From positions 62,001 through 126,000 of the forward strand of contig JALJCO010003429.1 of NCBI GenBank assembly GCA_023101725.1: a stretch of DNA of 64,000 nucleotides, in the 5' to 3' direction. Both the position numbers and the translations under genes were made by a program. Origin of the DNA: Atherinomorus stipes. Taxonomy: Eukaryota; Chordata; Actinopteri; Atheriniformes; Atherinidae. The notes beneath the pieces were generated by a model that made no database searches, had not been told where the DNA came from, and saw only the letters and a program-made list of their open reading frames with translations. Shown in pieces: positions 53,401-59,060 of the stretch; positions within the stretch are counted from its first letter, which is position 1, and each line of letters opens with the position of its first letter.

Positions 53401-56400
53401 TCGTCGCTTCTGTCACAACTTGTTTTGAGATGTTTCGCCGCCATCATATTAAAGGATGCTGTAATATTTTTTATTTAATAGCAAAATGTCACTTTCACCT
53501 CTCACTGTTTTATATTTTCTAAAACAAGACTAAAATATTAGTTTATTCCTTTCTATTTTACTTTTCTTTAATTGGGATGGTAAAAAAAATGTGATAGAAA
53601 CCACTTTTTGTATTTTTAACACTAACCTTTTTTAGCATTTCCCCATGTGCTTTGATGCTAAGACACACTCTGGGGGTAAAAGTGTCACTACTGTAAAAGA
53701 TACTTGGTGAACTGTGCCCTTATTTATATAAATAAACATTCAAGACTAAACTCACCCAGGAATAACCGAGAGTGAAAATGCAGATAGTCATAATTTTCCT
53801 TTGCAGGCGTTATGAAGATTTATTCTCCTCACTGCTCATAAAATTCATAACTGCATGAATACTATATGTGTCCTGTTTCTCCTCCCTAAAGGAAAGTTAT
53901 AAAAGTGAGAGCAAACTAAATAGAAAATATCTGAACCAAGAGCAGAAGCGATCGTCCTGACCCAGATGCAATTTCTGATTCATACACATATTCCAAAAGA
54001 CGGTGAAATCAACTGACTTCTAGTATCATATTGCTTTTCAGCAAACAGAGAGCTGAAGATCTTTTCGTTGTTGCTTTTTGAAATGTTGCATGTATGGGCA
54101 CCGATAAGTACAAGTGCACAAACACACTATGGTCACACTCCAACAGATTCAATTACACCACCACAGCTAATCTATAGAAATACTAATTAAAAATGTTTTC
54201 AATTCCCCAGCACTTTCCAGTTGTCACAATCAATTAACTGATAGGACATCTTAATGTGAAAGTTAACCAGTAACAATAGCATCTATTTATATTGGGGGAA
54301 AAAAAAGGCACTGAGCGAGTGTCAGCTCTGAATATTCAGGGAAACATTCTTTAAATATAAGCTGCAGTAAATTACAAAGCAATCACACAGAAAACGTGTT
54401 AGCAGCTTTGCTAAGATACCTTTGCATCACCTGCCTCATATGAAAATCGAATTTTCCTTCAGGCGTTAAATGGGTTTTTTTTTTTATTTACATTCATCCC
54501 CCTCCCCCCTTCCTAGAGTGGCCCAGAGCCAGGCAGTCACCTGCACGCTCATTTCCACTTCCTCAGTTCTCCAGGTTCCATCAGCGGCTGAGGTCAGTTT
54601 ATTTCATTCATACAATCTACACTCAGAGGAAAAGGACTTTCATTTCAAGTGCATCACTTAACCAATTTTTCATTCAAACAAAGTACTGACATTCACAGCT
54701 TTGTGGGACCGGCTGATGGCACCCGCTCGCTATGAGCGATGTCAGAAAACGACTCATTCTCATCTGTCATTTCGTGAAGATTGCTGAGCCATGAAATACA
54801 GAAGTTCAGTCAGTGTCTCTGACAGGCTGGCAGTAAACGGGATGCTGGGAAACGCTCCGTGCACACCTGATATTGTGCTGCAACCCACCAATTTATTAAA
54901 CACAGGATGAGACTTTGTCTGTCACAATGGTGTAAAAATCATCATCGCATATGATTTCATTCGCTTTTTTTTATGAGCAATTTGGCATATTTTAGAATTT
55001 ATGCATCCAGCACCGTAAATAGAGAAGAGAAGATGCATGATTCAAGTACCCAGCACTTTGAGCATGGCTTTAAAGGAAAAATAAATAAATAAAACACTCA
55101 GGTAATGGAGCTTGTATGTAGGCCTACGGATAGAGAAGATATTACCACCTTTTAGTCTTGCTTTGAGAAGGGTAAAACCTGAAAGCATTCTAGGCTGATT
55201 TTCTCTCTTTATGGCTAAGCTGTATTGAGACCCCTGTGGCCAAAGGACAGACTATGAAGGTGGTCTTCAAAGAGCTTATTAGAAAGCCACAGTGCACCTC
55301 TGGAGCCTTTAAGATATCTAGGATCAAACGTCTCTGCTTTCATGCTCCCCTCTCTGGTAGAAATATTCTCCATCTCCCCCCCTGCTTACGTTTTCACATC
55401 ATTAGGTTCCTGTACCTTCAAAGGGAAGTAATGAATGGAGTGCATGCATTCCAAATCTGGGGTATTGCTCCGTATCCAAACTCCCTGGCTGTGCCGTGTC
55501 AAAGTGTGTGCATCACTTGCACGCAGCTATTCAGTAAAAAATGTAGCACTGCAAGAGATGGAGCAAAAACCAGGTGAAAAAGGTAACAATTACATATTTC
55601 TTTTTACACCTTTTTGCTCTTCAGCCACTTACAGGGATGCAGTTTACAAGATGAGGAATCAACAGTGAGGATAGTGCTTCATCACAGCATGGCCCAACCA
55701 TTTTGTTTGCCATTTCAGATTCAAAACCCTGTGAAAGGTCCCGGTGCTTTTACAGCTCGTAATTGATTTTAACACTTTGCATGAAAATATGGTGAAACAT
55801 CACAGGCGTGGATCGCTCAACTGGTGCAGGGAGCCAGATCAAGATGCACTCCTGCCTTTTTCATTACCCCAAACTTCAGTGCCATTTATCCTCGCTCACA
55901 AACATGCATGTGCACACAAAACATGCATGCAGGGAGCGAGCATTTACATAGCTCGCCTCTCTGTGGTTACCACCAAGACAGTGTTTAATGAGCTTGAGGT
56001 CGGATATCTTCCCTTGACTGCAGGCTGAGAGCGGTTAATTAATCAGACAGCTCTCCTGTCTCACCCACCAGCCTTTCTCGCCTTCTCCCTCTCTTCCCCT
56101 GAAGCAGATCAGTGTGTAAATGGGTGAGATCCTTGAAACCGTTTCCCGTGATGACACCTGATACACCTCACTACAACATGCCCTCCCACGATTCCTACAT
56201 TTTTCAGAGTTGCATTCATTTTTCATGAGGATCAGAGAGCCTTCGATAACCCAAACGTCCATCGTAGTCATCACTCATTCCAACACAACAAAGAGCCACA
56301 CAGCAACATGCTGTTTACCGATTGGCCCTGGGACAATCTGCATGACTACTGAGCGGGGTCTTTTCCAGCTGAAATAAATTGACATGAGTGTAAAGAGCTG

Positions 56401-56821
56401 CCAACAACTGTTATCCTTGGATGAGTTTTGATGAAGAGAAGCATTGCTTCCTTTCATGCCAGCTGGTGCTGTGTCTGTCACAGAGCGTGACATGCAGAGT
56501 CAACACCGTGCCAGGCGGCCATAAAAAGGTGAAAGACAATAGTCCAAAAGCTAACAAAGGCTGACCCAAATGGCTTGTGCTGTTGTGGTTTATATTCAGA
56601 CGCACAGAGCACAAACACAAACACAAAGAACGTGCAAAGGAAGCCAAATTTCTCTCAGGGATGGTTGTCAACAGTTGTGATTTCTTTCTGGAATTCCTTT
56701 GATTTGTTGATCTCTGAGAGGGCAAGGGAGCTATTTTAGCATCGCTTTGTGATAACAGAGGCTGACAACCTCAGACACGCAGCTTTCATGGAGAAAATGC
56801 TTTAATGTCTCCGATTTAAGC

Positions 56822-56902
<81 letters not shown>

Positions 56903-58741
56903 CAGGGCGCAAACTGTCTACAAAATGCATTTAAAATCAGAATCAACACCACTAAAACAGACTAACAAGACAATTTTGAGCCTTGCTGCTAAAATGAATC
57001 CATGTGGGTCAGAGCACGGGCATCAAAGTGATCAAAAATAGAAGACAAGAGGTGTAGATGAGGGGAGAAATGGGCTCCTCCTCAGTGTGCTCCTGATGAG
57101 AAAAGTGAACAGATCTGTCAGTCCGCTGGCAGCAATCAAGGCAGCCCCGCAAAGCTCTCAGCGTGTTTCCTGCCTGTTCATTACCAGCGCAGGACACAGC
57201 CGCTGGAGTCTCAGGCTGCCAAGCGGCACTGATGTGTGACAGCAGGCTTACCTTCAGCTCGCATGGTGAACGGGGAGTCTCCGGGTCGCTTGGCCGAGAA
57301 CTGGCCCCCCAGAGAAGTCATTAGAAAGCACAAGCTGAAGAAGCCGACTCCCACTACAAAAATCCTACAGGAGAGAGACAAAAAAAAAGGGAGATTAAGT
57401 TACAAAATAGGAAATCACAAGGTCAGAGCTCTTGAGGTGGGCGAACACCAAAAGAGTAGAAAGAAAGATGATAAAACAAGGCGGGCGGTGTAATTTCACA
57501 GCCAGGGAGCCCCAACAGAGCTCACTGAAACTTAACTTCAGACTCCAGTGTGTATAAAGATTTATTGATCCTGGAGAAATTTCTCAAAGTTCATACAGAA
57601 TAAGCAAACCCCAGAACAGCACCGTGTACTCACTTGGCTGTCTCGTTTCAAATGAACCATTATATGGATGGGTTTTCTCCTCACTGTGCTCAGTTGGCAA
57701 ACACCAAATATAAAAAGCTTTTAACCACAGGCAAATGATGCTCGCACAGAAAATATTTATCGGGTTCTCGAATTCTTTGCAGAGATTTACTTAAAAGTGG
57801 CTCCTCTGATCATGCTGAGAAAACGTTGGGGAACCCTCCTTTCATGGAGCGGAGCCAGACGGATTGTCACACTTTTCTTCTGGACCTAAATCCTGTAACA
57901 TTTTTATAAAGCAGGAAGCTGATGAAAGAGAGGGTGCAGTCACTGAGCGACAGCCTGAGATTGTCCTGGTGCCACATCCAGAATATGAGATAATGGTAGA
58001 AAAATTGGCTGCATGAACACACAGATTATACAGCAGGATGTCTTCTCTGTTTCTCCCTTGTTAGGGTTATATCAGGTGGAGCTTGTCAGAGTTAATGTTT
58101 AATATCATTATGCTGTGAGAAAGCTGTGAAGCCAGAGGAGACTTAAAGCCTCATGGGCGCCATCGCTGGCATAGTGATTACTAATTTATTCAAAGCTTGA
58201 AGTCCCCAAGTTTGGGTATGGCCCTGGAGTTTTAATGATATGTCTGCTTGCTTTGCTCTTGCCCTTTCCCCAGCTGGGAGTGAGATCACTGTAGCTGAGT
58301 AAGCAAACCTTAAACTGTGGATAGCCTCCTCTCTGTCCTCCCAATTAATTCTAATGGTCTGAACTTGCAAGATTTGCTCTGCTGAAAAGACAATCACAAC
58401 TGGAGAAATGCTGCGCAGCATGCAGAACCAATGCTAAATCCGCATTAACAAATAAACTACTATTGGATTTTAGAATGAAAGTTCATTCATGTAAAATAGG
58501 AAATCAGTTCGTATTTTAGCTGCATAAAGTGTGTGCATGTATAATAATCATGCAAACAAGTCTGCAGTTAAGTTTTTCCACACTGAAATCATCCATTTTG
58601 ATCTTTTCTCAAAAGTAACTGTATAATAGGTGGAGCCGTTCCGAGCTGCAGCGCTTACAGAAAGTGAGCTTACCTGAATGGTTTGAAAGTGACGGGGCAT
58701 CTCCTCATCATCGTGGAAAGCTCACTGATGCTCGCAGTCAT
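9915..58741 (-). CDS. mgat5b: mgat5b, N-terminal 337 codons in eight exons; 3' part lies outside the window
   Basis: This is a Golgi type II membrane glycosyltransferase of family GT18. The family adds beta-1,6-linked GlcNAc to alpha-mannose; the B paralogue (GnT-IX/Vb) is known to act on N-glycans and O-mannosyl glycans, mostly in brain. Eight exons join in frame with GT-AG introns of phases 2,1,2,1,0,0,0,2. Residues 1-23 are the cytosolic tail and about 24-42 the signal anchor. The stem has sequons at N93, N125 and N212. Residues 171-226 carry the conserved W-M-R-A-R-W segment. Residues 282-337 open the catalytic region with GFLTEESGDVFSP and GGPLGEMVQWADIL, which match MGAT5B; MGAT5 as I recall it reads LTKESG and GGPLGELVQWSD there. 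The human protein is about 790 residues, so less than half is here. An in-frame stop lies 15 codons before the chosen ATG. Paralogue identity rests on remembered family sequence. Confidence 0.93.
10085..13301 (-). other. mgat5b intron 7
   Basis: A 3.2-kb phase-0 intron. I see only AT-rich single-copy-looking sequence with short T and A runs. Open frames here are under 65 codons and resemble nothing. Confidence 0.8.
13302..13466 (-). CDS. mgat5b: mgat5b coding exon 7
   Basis: The exon is 165 bases, phase 0 at both ends, residues 227-281. It starts AVFQSDIGSLLEQVGTGKES, continues LSFMKRRIRRLAAQW and ends WREQKR. This matches human AVFRSNLSHLLDLMGSGKES, FMKKRTKRLTAQW and QRDQKQ. It is a basic, helical linker before the catalytic fold. 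The acceptor is gtcatccag and the donor is AAAAGG|gtaaat. Confidence 0.94.
14190..14370 (+). pseudogene. Tc1-like transposase C-terminal relic with right terminal repeat
   Basis: The plus strand reads IMQEVWLKIPLTTVQDLY and then AAKGGPTPY followed by stops. This matches the usual C-terminus of fish Tc1 transposases (IP..T...L, then AKGGHT-Y). About 45 bases later the sequence GTTTCAGTTTCATTG then TCTAACCCCTG looks like the right terminal repeat, ending at a TA, the target site for this superfamily. The left end may be the TACAGGGGT at 13737 but the middle is not recognisable. It is inactive. Confidence 0.7.
14371..14480. repeat. (TA)n / (CA)n compound microsatellite
   Basis: A mixed TATACACA tract with about 25 TA units (14389-14439) and about 12 CA units (14454-14478). 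It begins exactly at the TA beside the Tc1 terminal repeat. Confidence 0.98.
15085..15830 (+). pseudogene. LINE reverse-transcriptase relic, internally deleted
   Basis: Two plus-strand frames carry pieces of a non-LTR retrotransposon ORF2. At 15160-15320 it reads FVDYNSLFTTILPSSLFSKM and SDLG..HCISLWIKDFLT, the fish LINE phrase FVDYSSAFNTI...LWI.DFLT. At 15475-15640 it reads FYHCSIESV and ALQQI, matching FY.C.IESI near the C-terminus. The catalytic middle is missing, frames are broken and the copy is old. The exact clade is not settled. Confidence 0.75.
16466..17132 (-). mobile_element. Solo LTR, TGTTACG...CGTAACA
   Basis: The element is bounded by TGTTACG at 16466 and CGTAACA at 17132, i.e. 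TG...CA with a 7-bp inverted end. Flanking ATTA at 16462-16465 and 17133-17136 is a short target duplication. There is no internal coding region, so a solo LTR from recombination is the simplest reading. The minus strand is assigned because that orientation matches the second copy at 22144. Confidence 0.7.
17984..18917 (-). mobile_element. hAT deletion derivative, 934 bp, perfect 8-bp target duplication
   Basis: Ends are CAGTGTTGTAT and ATACAACACTG (11-bp perfect inverted termini), with GCAATCGG directly repeated on both sides (17976-17983 and 18918-18925). Subterminal zones are packed with AAGTAAAAGTA motifs in both orientations, likely transposase-binding repeats. A minus-strand relic of the transposase C-terminus lies inside. 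The perfect duplication suggests a fairly recent insertion. Confidence 0.92.
18473..18697 (-). pseudogene. hAT transposase C-terminal dimerisation-domain fragment
   Basis: A 74-codon minus-strand frame inside the hAT derivative. Residues about 27-62 read LNTPLPASAAGERLFSIAG and then PRRARLSSRHFEKQL, the signature of the hAT dimerisation domain (ER.FS.AG followed by R.RLS). The DDE catalytic region and the BED finger are gone, so it cannot transpose on its own. Any protein from it could at most bind a related transposase. Confidence 0.85.
19430..19785 (+). pseudogene. Tc1-like transposase relic
   Basis: Between 19640 and 19780 broken frames give RPNLNITEAAQYHLDRE, then NKR, then a shifted ARRTIPEDYV. 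This follows the fish Tc1 phrase PDLN.IEA.WDHLDRE.NKR...W..IPEDY. There are several stops and at least one frameshift. It is a separate relic from the one at 14.2 kb. Confidence 0.75.
19790..20290 (+). mobile_element. GC-rich block resembling an LTR promoter and leader
   Basis: In an AT-rich intron, 20040-20240 is strikingly GC- and CpG-rich. Just before it lies an inverted pair around CACTAGCTTGG / CCAAGCTAGTG and then GATAAAAGCCGG, a TATA-like box about 25 bases ahead of a purine-rich run. This order suggests U3-R-U5 of an LTR retroelement, but I cannot fix the ends. The 88-codon frame across it is low complexity and I do not call it a gene. Confidence 0.35.
20820..21620. repeat. Possible dispersed repeat, unclassified
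   Basis: It begins TTTAAAGGTATAGTCCGGGG, a phrase style seen at the ends of common fish MITEs, and differs from the flanks in composition. The opposite end is not evident. Confidence 0.25.
22144..22664 (+). mobile_element. Second LTR copy, split and truncated
   Basis: The TGTTACGGCCGCCTAG start (22144) and the later TTTGTCTTTCATTTTACATG and ATCATCTCCTCCCTCC segments (22534-22664) match the reverse complement of the LTR at 16466-17132. An unrelated hAT-type insertion (22165-22531) separates the two pieces. The right end is cut at ACACACCTGG by the next repeat. The two LTR copies are therefore inverted relative to each other. Confidence 0.75.
22165..22531. mobile_element. hAT-type insertion inside the second LTR
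   Basis: The right end ATATCGTTATATCCCTA resembles the TAGGGATATAACGAT end of common teleost hAT elements. Comparison with the uninterrupted LTR copy shows it as extra sequence. A short TTACT direct repeat is found on both sides; an 8-bp duplication is not clean, so the copy is older or the ends are off by a few bases. Confidence 0.65.
22665..22960. mobile_element. DNA-transposon-like repeat (GGTCTGTTGCACGAAGCAGG)
   Basis: A common teleost repeat phrase (TGTTGCACGAAGCAGGTT) at the left, repeated around 22790, with an AACCTGCTCGGGAGCAGGTT palindrome near 22857. It looks like a Harbinger-type non-autonomous element, but I cannot define its right end. Confidence 0.4.
24441..24608 (-). CDS. mgat5b: mgat5b coding exon 6 (conserved cysteine-rich segment)
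   Basis: The exon is 168 bases, phase 0 at both ends, residues 171-226. It starts WMRARWTSDPCYAFYGVDGS and includes CSFLIYLSEVEWFCPPLAWR, nearly identical to vertebrate MGAT5B. Cysteines C181, C192 and C205 are conserved. N212-Q-T is a sequon shared with human. The acceptor is gctttccag and the donor is CAG|gtaatg. This is the best-conserved exon in the window. Confidence 0.96.
24609..25401 (-). other. mgat5b intron 5
   Basis: A 0.8-kb phase-0 intron. Apart from a short CT/TA repeat at about 25164-25190 I see nothing in it. Confidence 0.85.
25164..25190. repeat. Short CT/TA repeat
   Basis: TCTCTCTCTCTC followed by TATATATATA in intron 5. Confidence 0.9.
25402..25475 (-). CDS. mgat5b: mgat5b coding exon 5
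   Basis: The exon is 74 bases (phase 1 to 0), residues 146-170. It encodes RDGAFGQCEIPKDPRYPDC followed by NSKMD, matching human RRDQCEAPSDPKFPDCSGKVE. The two cysteines (C154, C165) are conserved. The acceptor is tttccag and the donor is GAT|gtaagt. Human MGAT5B has a slightly longer stem before this point; a small extra exon of length divisible by three could be missed in intron 4. Confidence 0.92.
26353..26953. mobile_element. Inverted-repeat MITE of about 600 bp
   Basis: The left end AAAAGGAGGTATAGAAGATG is complementary to the right end CATCTTCTATACCACCTTTA, with pairing continuing for about 30 bases. No coding content. A perfect hairpin sits inside it. Confidence 0.75.
26554..26596. 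repeat. Perfect hairpin, 18-bp arms and 7-base loop
   Basis: CCCATCAGTCACTCTTAC (26554-26571) pairs with its exact reverse complement at 26579-26596 around TACCGTC. Related AAGAGTGACTG motifs follow at about 26620-26640. It lies inside the MITE. Confidence 0.95.
28731..29378. mobile_element. Foldback element with arms of about 245 bp
   Basis: The left arm (28731-28975) and right arm (29131-29378) are reverse complements at roughly 80 percent by eye, from TTAAAGGATAACTTTC to GAAAGTTATCCTTTAA. Only about 155 bases lie between them. Each outer edge reads TTAA, which could be a piggyBac-type target or part of the repeat. No protein is encoded. Confidence 0.85.
29499..29693 (+). pseudogene. LINE reverse-transcriptase fragment
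   Basis: Open stretch holding the fish LINE phrase SPFLFTIYTTDFSYN and the altered catalytic box FWDDSAIV. A frameshift follows before HLQLNVTKTKELVVD. It is part of the split LINE and is not functional. Confidence 0.8.
30033..31223. mobile_element. hAT element nested in the LINE, 1191 bp, perfect 8-bp duplication
   Basis: Ends are CAGGGATGTGCCGG and CCGGCACATGCCTA (inverted, two mismatches). CTCTCTTA is directly repeated at 30025-30032 and 31224-31231, exact for a hAT. Both flanks are parts of one LINE reading frame. It has no recognisable transposase and is non-autonomous. Subterminal GGTATACCGCGGTAT is palindromic. Confidence 0.92.
31606..31715 (-). CDS. mgat5b: mgat5b coding exon 4 (stem)
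   Basis: The exon is 110 bases (phase 2 to phase 1), residues 110-145. It reads IQPVGLVERIQAIAQN then MSDMAVRVEQIL, matching human GLMERIQAIAQN and VDQIL. N125-M-S is a sequon. The acceptor used is gaccag|GATT at 31716. Two further AGs lie 7 and 14 bases inside the exon but would bring early stops. The donor is CGAA|gtacgt, with a less usual A at -1. LINE-derived sequence starts about 17 bases into the following intron. Confidence 0.9.
32901..34152 (+). mobile_element. hAT deletion derivative with BED-finger relic, 1252 bp
   Basis: Ends TAGTGTTGC and GCAACACTA are perfect 9-bp inverted termini, flanked by ATTGGAAA on both sides (32893-32900 and 34153-34160), a perfect 8-bp duplication. Inside is the N-terminal part of a hAT transposase in two frames. 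The catalytic and dimerisation parts are absent. Confidence 0.93.
33064..33586 (+). pseudogene. hAT transposase N-terminus with damaged BED zinc finger
   Basis: Frame one (from 33064) gives VWKSFGFYENANKTVDK, AIRKLCKAKIKYLRNTTNM and HLKRFHP: a BED-type DNA-binding finger in which the first zinc cysteine (usually ICKLC) is Arg while the second Cys and the H-x4-H pair remain. A frameshift near 33295 moves to a second frame with ARRITHAIGRFIGTDLQPYS and FCKILKVAEPHYKCPH, matching the segment after the finger in ZBED/hAT proteins. It then stops. Non-functional. Confidence 0.85.
36791..37156. mobile_element. Mariner/Tc1-type MITE, copy 1
   Basis: Left end CAGTCATCCTCAAAATTATT then CATCACCC; right end GGAGGGTATGAATAATTATG. 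These ends and the AT-rich core match copy 2 near 45.4-45.9 kb. The right end is more decayed. No transposase. Confidence 0.7.
37565..39562. mobile_element. hAT element of about 2 kb, TAGGGATGGGAATCG ends
   Basis: Left end TAGGGATGGGAATCGT and right end CGATTCCCATCCCTA are inverted. The 8 bases outside are CTGCTGAC (37557-37564) and CTCCTGAC (39563-39570), one mismatch. It has GATTC-rich subterminal zones. No transposase domain is recognisable. A segment at about 39305-39370 (GCCGCATGCGGCTCCGGAGC, then GCCGACCCCTG) looks like the end of a different hAT nested inside it. Confidence 0.85.
43263..43407 (-). CDS. mgat5b: mgat5b coding exon 3 (stem, helical segment)
   Basis: The exon is 145 bases (phase 1 to phase 2) and encodes residues 61-109. 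It starts LGGPESRGVLRKISDMLEV and continues with KRMDALSKL, matching the conserved GGPESRGVLRK and KRMDAL blocks of MGAT5B. The charged and hydrophobic spacing suggests a stem helix or coiled coil. N93-T-T is a potential N-glycosylation site. The acceptor is cttttag and the donor is GACAG|gtacag. Confidence 0.93.
45379..45877. mobile_element. Mariner/Tc1-type MITE, copy 2
   Basis: Left end GTCTTCCTCAAAATTATTCA; right end GAATAATTTTAAGGATGACT. TA dinucleotides border both ends, as expected for a Tc1/mariner target. Same family and orientation as the copy at 36.8 kb. Non-coding. Confidence 0.75.
46880..49345 (+). pseudogene. Second LINE relic, interrupted by DNA-element sequence
   Basis: Pieces in several frames: LLFALYISDFQYN near 47190-47225, CENNHLILNTNK near 47330-47370, and after the gap LKLIKKAGSVLGITLD and NSSHPQHQ near 49090-49200. 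These follow the order of a fish LINE ORF2 (SPLLF.LY..DF.YN, C..NHL.LN..K, L.K..RKAGSVLG.LD, .NPSHPL). A MITE lies at 47616-48479 and related DNA-element sequence continues to about 49070. The copy is dead. Confidence 0.7.
47616..48479. mobile_element. DNA element with GGTCGCTTTCACACC ends, inside the LINE
   Basis: Left GGTCGCTTTCACACCTGACC and right GGTGTGAAAGCAACC are inverted ends of about 15 bp, a common teleost MITE pattern. The interior repeats CGGACC, GACCAAA and TGGTCCG motifs in both orientations. The segment that follows (48480-48660) carries more of the same motifs, perhaps a second truncated copy. Confidence 0.65.
50590..50880. mobile_element. LINE/SINE-like tail (GCAAGGCAAGTTTATTT family)
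   Basis: It starts GCAAGGCAAGTTTATTTTCA, then TAGCACATTTCATGC and CTTACATAAC, a very frequent teleost dispersed-repeat phrase. The rest is A-rich and decayed. Family assignment is from memory. Confidence 0.5.
51163..51412. mobile_element. LINE/SINE-like tail (GGGCTGCCATATC...CTTGCTCAAGGGC family)
   Basis: The order of GAGAGCAGTGGGCTGCCA, TGCCCAGGGAGCAGTTGAGG, ATCTTGCTCAAGGGCCCACA and CAACCACTAGGCTACCACTC is the familiar fish repeat that BLAST finds in thousands of copies. A poly-T stretch at 51163 suits a retroposed 3' end on the minus strand. Confidence 0.6.
52500..53480. mobile_element. Decayed DNA transposon relic
   Basis: The blocks GATTCCACAATAAAGTGGGA, CACCATTGATGGTTTTAAAA then CTGAATTCAGATTTT, and ACCACAGAACAGTTTTTCAG line up in order with a very common fish DNA transposon as I remember it. 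It is heavily diverged, with no intact frame. Superfamily not assigned. Confidence 0.45.
56825..56896. repeat. (TA)36 microsatellite
   Basis: An uninterrupted TA run of about 72 bases. Confidence 0.99.
57252..57364 (-). CDS. mgat5b: mgat5b coding exon 2 (signal anchor)
   Basis: The exon is 113 bases, entered in phase 2 and left in phase 1. It encodes the hydrophobic anchor IFVVGVGFFSLCFLMTSLGG (about residues 24-43), then QFSAKRPGDSPFTMRAE. The pattern closely follows the human MGAT5B anchor and the GDSPFT motif. The acceptor is ctgtag at the 57365 side and the donor is GAAG|gtaagc after 57252. Confidence 0.93.
57365..58673 (-). other. mgat5b intron 1
   Basis: A 1.3-kb GT-AG intron in phase 2. 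Around 57548-57600 is a motif (tttattgatcctggagaaat) resembling the tail of common fish non-LTR elements. Otherwise I see nothing recognisable. Confidence 0.8.
58674..58741 (-). CDS. mgat5b: mgat5b coding exon 1 (start codon, cytosolic tail)
   Basis: The exon encodes 23 residues, the last split. It begins MTASISELSTMMRRC and ends PVTFKPFR. The last 11 or so residues match the basic stretch before the membrane anchor of MGAT5B, and total length equals the human tail (23). The first ten residues differ from human. The ATG at 58741 has A at -3; it is the first in-frame ATG after a TAG at 58786-58784. The donor after 58674 is CAG|gtaag, phase 2. Met11 or Met12 could be an alternative start. Confidence 0.88.
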
Positions 58742-59060
58742 TTTCCATACGTAAGGAGAGCGCCGGGTCTGATTAACATCGCGCTAATCTTGCGTGTCAC
58801 CTGGAGACGGAAGAAGTTTCAGCTTGGGTCCAGTGGATCGACGGAGAGTGCGTCCAGACGCGCAACTTCCCAGCGTGACTGCTGTCCGCGCTGTGTGTGT
58901 CTCCCGCAGACAGCGGGTAGGTCCGTGGATGCTGTGGTGACTGTCCTCTAATGAGTTATGACTGAATCTCTTACGCTGTTAAATGTCCTGGAAATGAAGC
59001 TGCGCGGAGCGCAAAAGCCCAGGACGGCGGAGTTCATTGAATCCTCAGTGGCTGGAGCTC
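58742..59060 (-). promoter_or_regulatory. CpG-rich 5' end / probable proximal promoter and 5' UTR of mgat5b
   Basis: Directly upstream of the start codon the sequence becomes visibly richer in GC and CG pairs than the surrounding AT-rich DNA (for example at 58761-58786, 58848-58872 and 58885-58920). That is typical of a vertebrate gene 5' end. I see no clear TATA box. A CACCTG E-box lies near 58799 and a CAGCTG near 59090. E-boxes are of interest because mammalian GnT-IX is reported to be under neural transcription factors, but two E-boxes are weak evidence. The transcription start is unknown. Confidence 0.5.

Larger units (their letters stand above)
43408..57251 (-). other. mgat5b intron 2
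   Basis: A 13.8-kb phase-1 intron. Listed separately inside it are a mariner-type MITE (45.4 kb), an interrupted LINE (46.9-49.3 kb), two LINE/SINE-like tails (50.6 and 51.2 kb), a decayed DNA transposon (52.5-53.5 kb) and a TA microsatellite (56.8 kb). The stretches 43.4-45.3 and 53.6-56.8 kb show no repeat or exon I can name and could hold regulatory elements. Confidence 0.8.

Noticed and set aside
58664..58951. 95-codon plus-strand frame over the mgat5b first exon
   Set aside because: Shadow of the minus-strand exon and CpG-rich 5' end.
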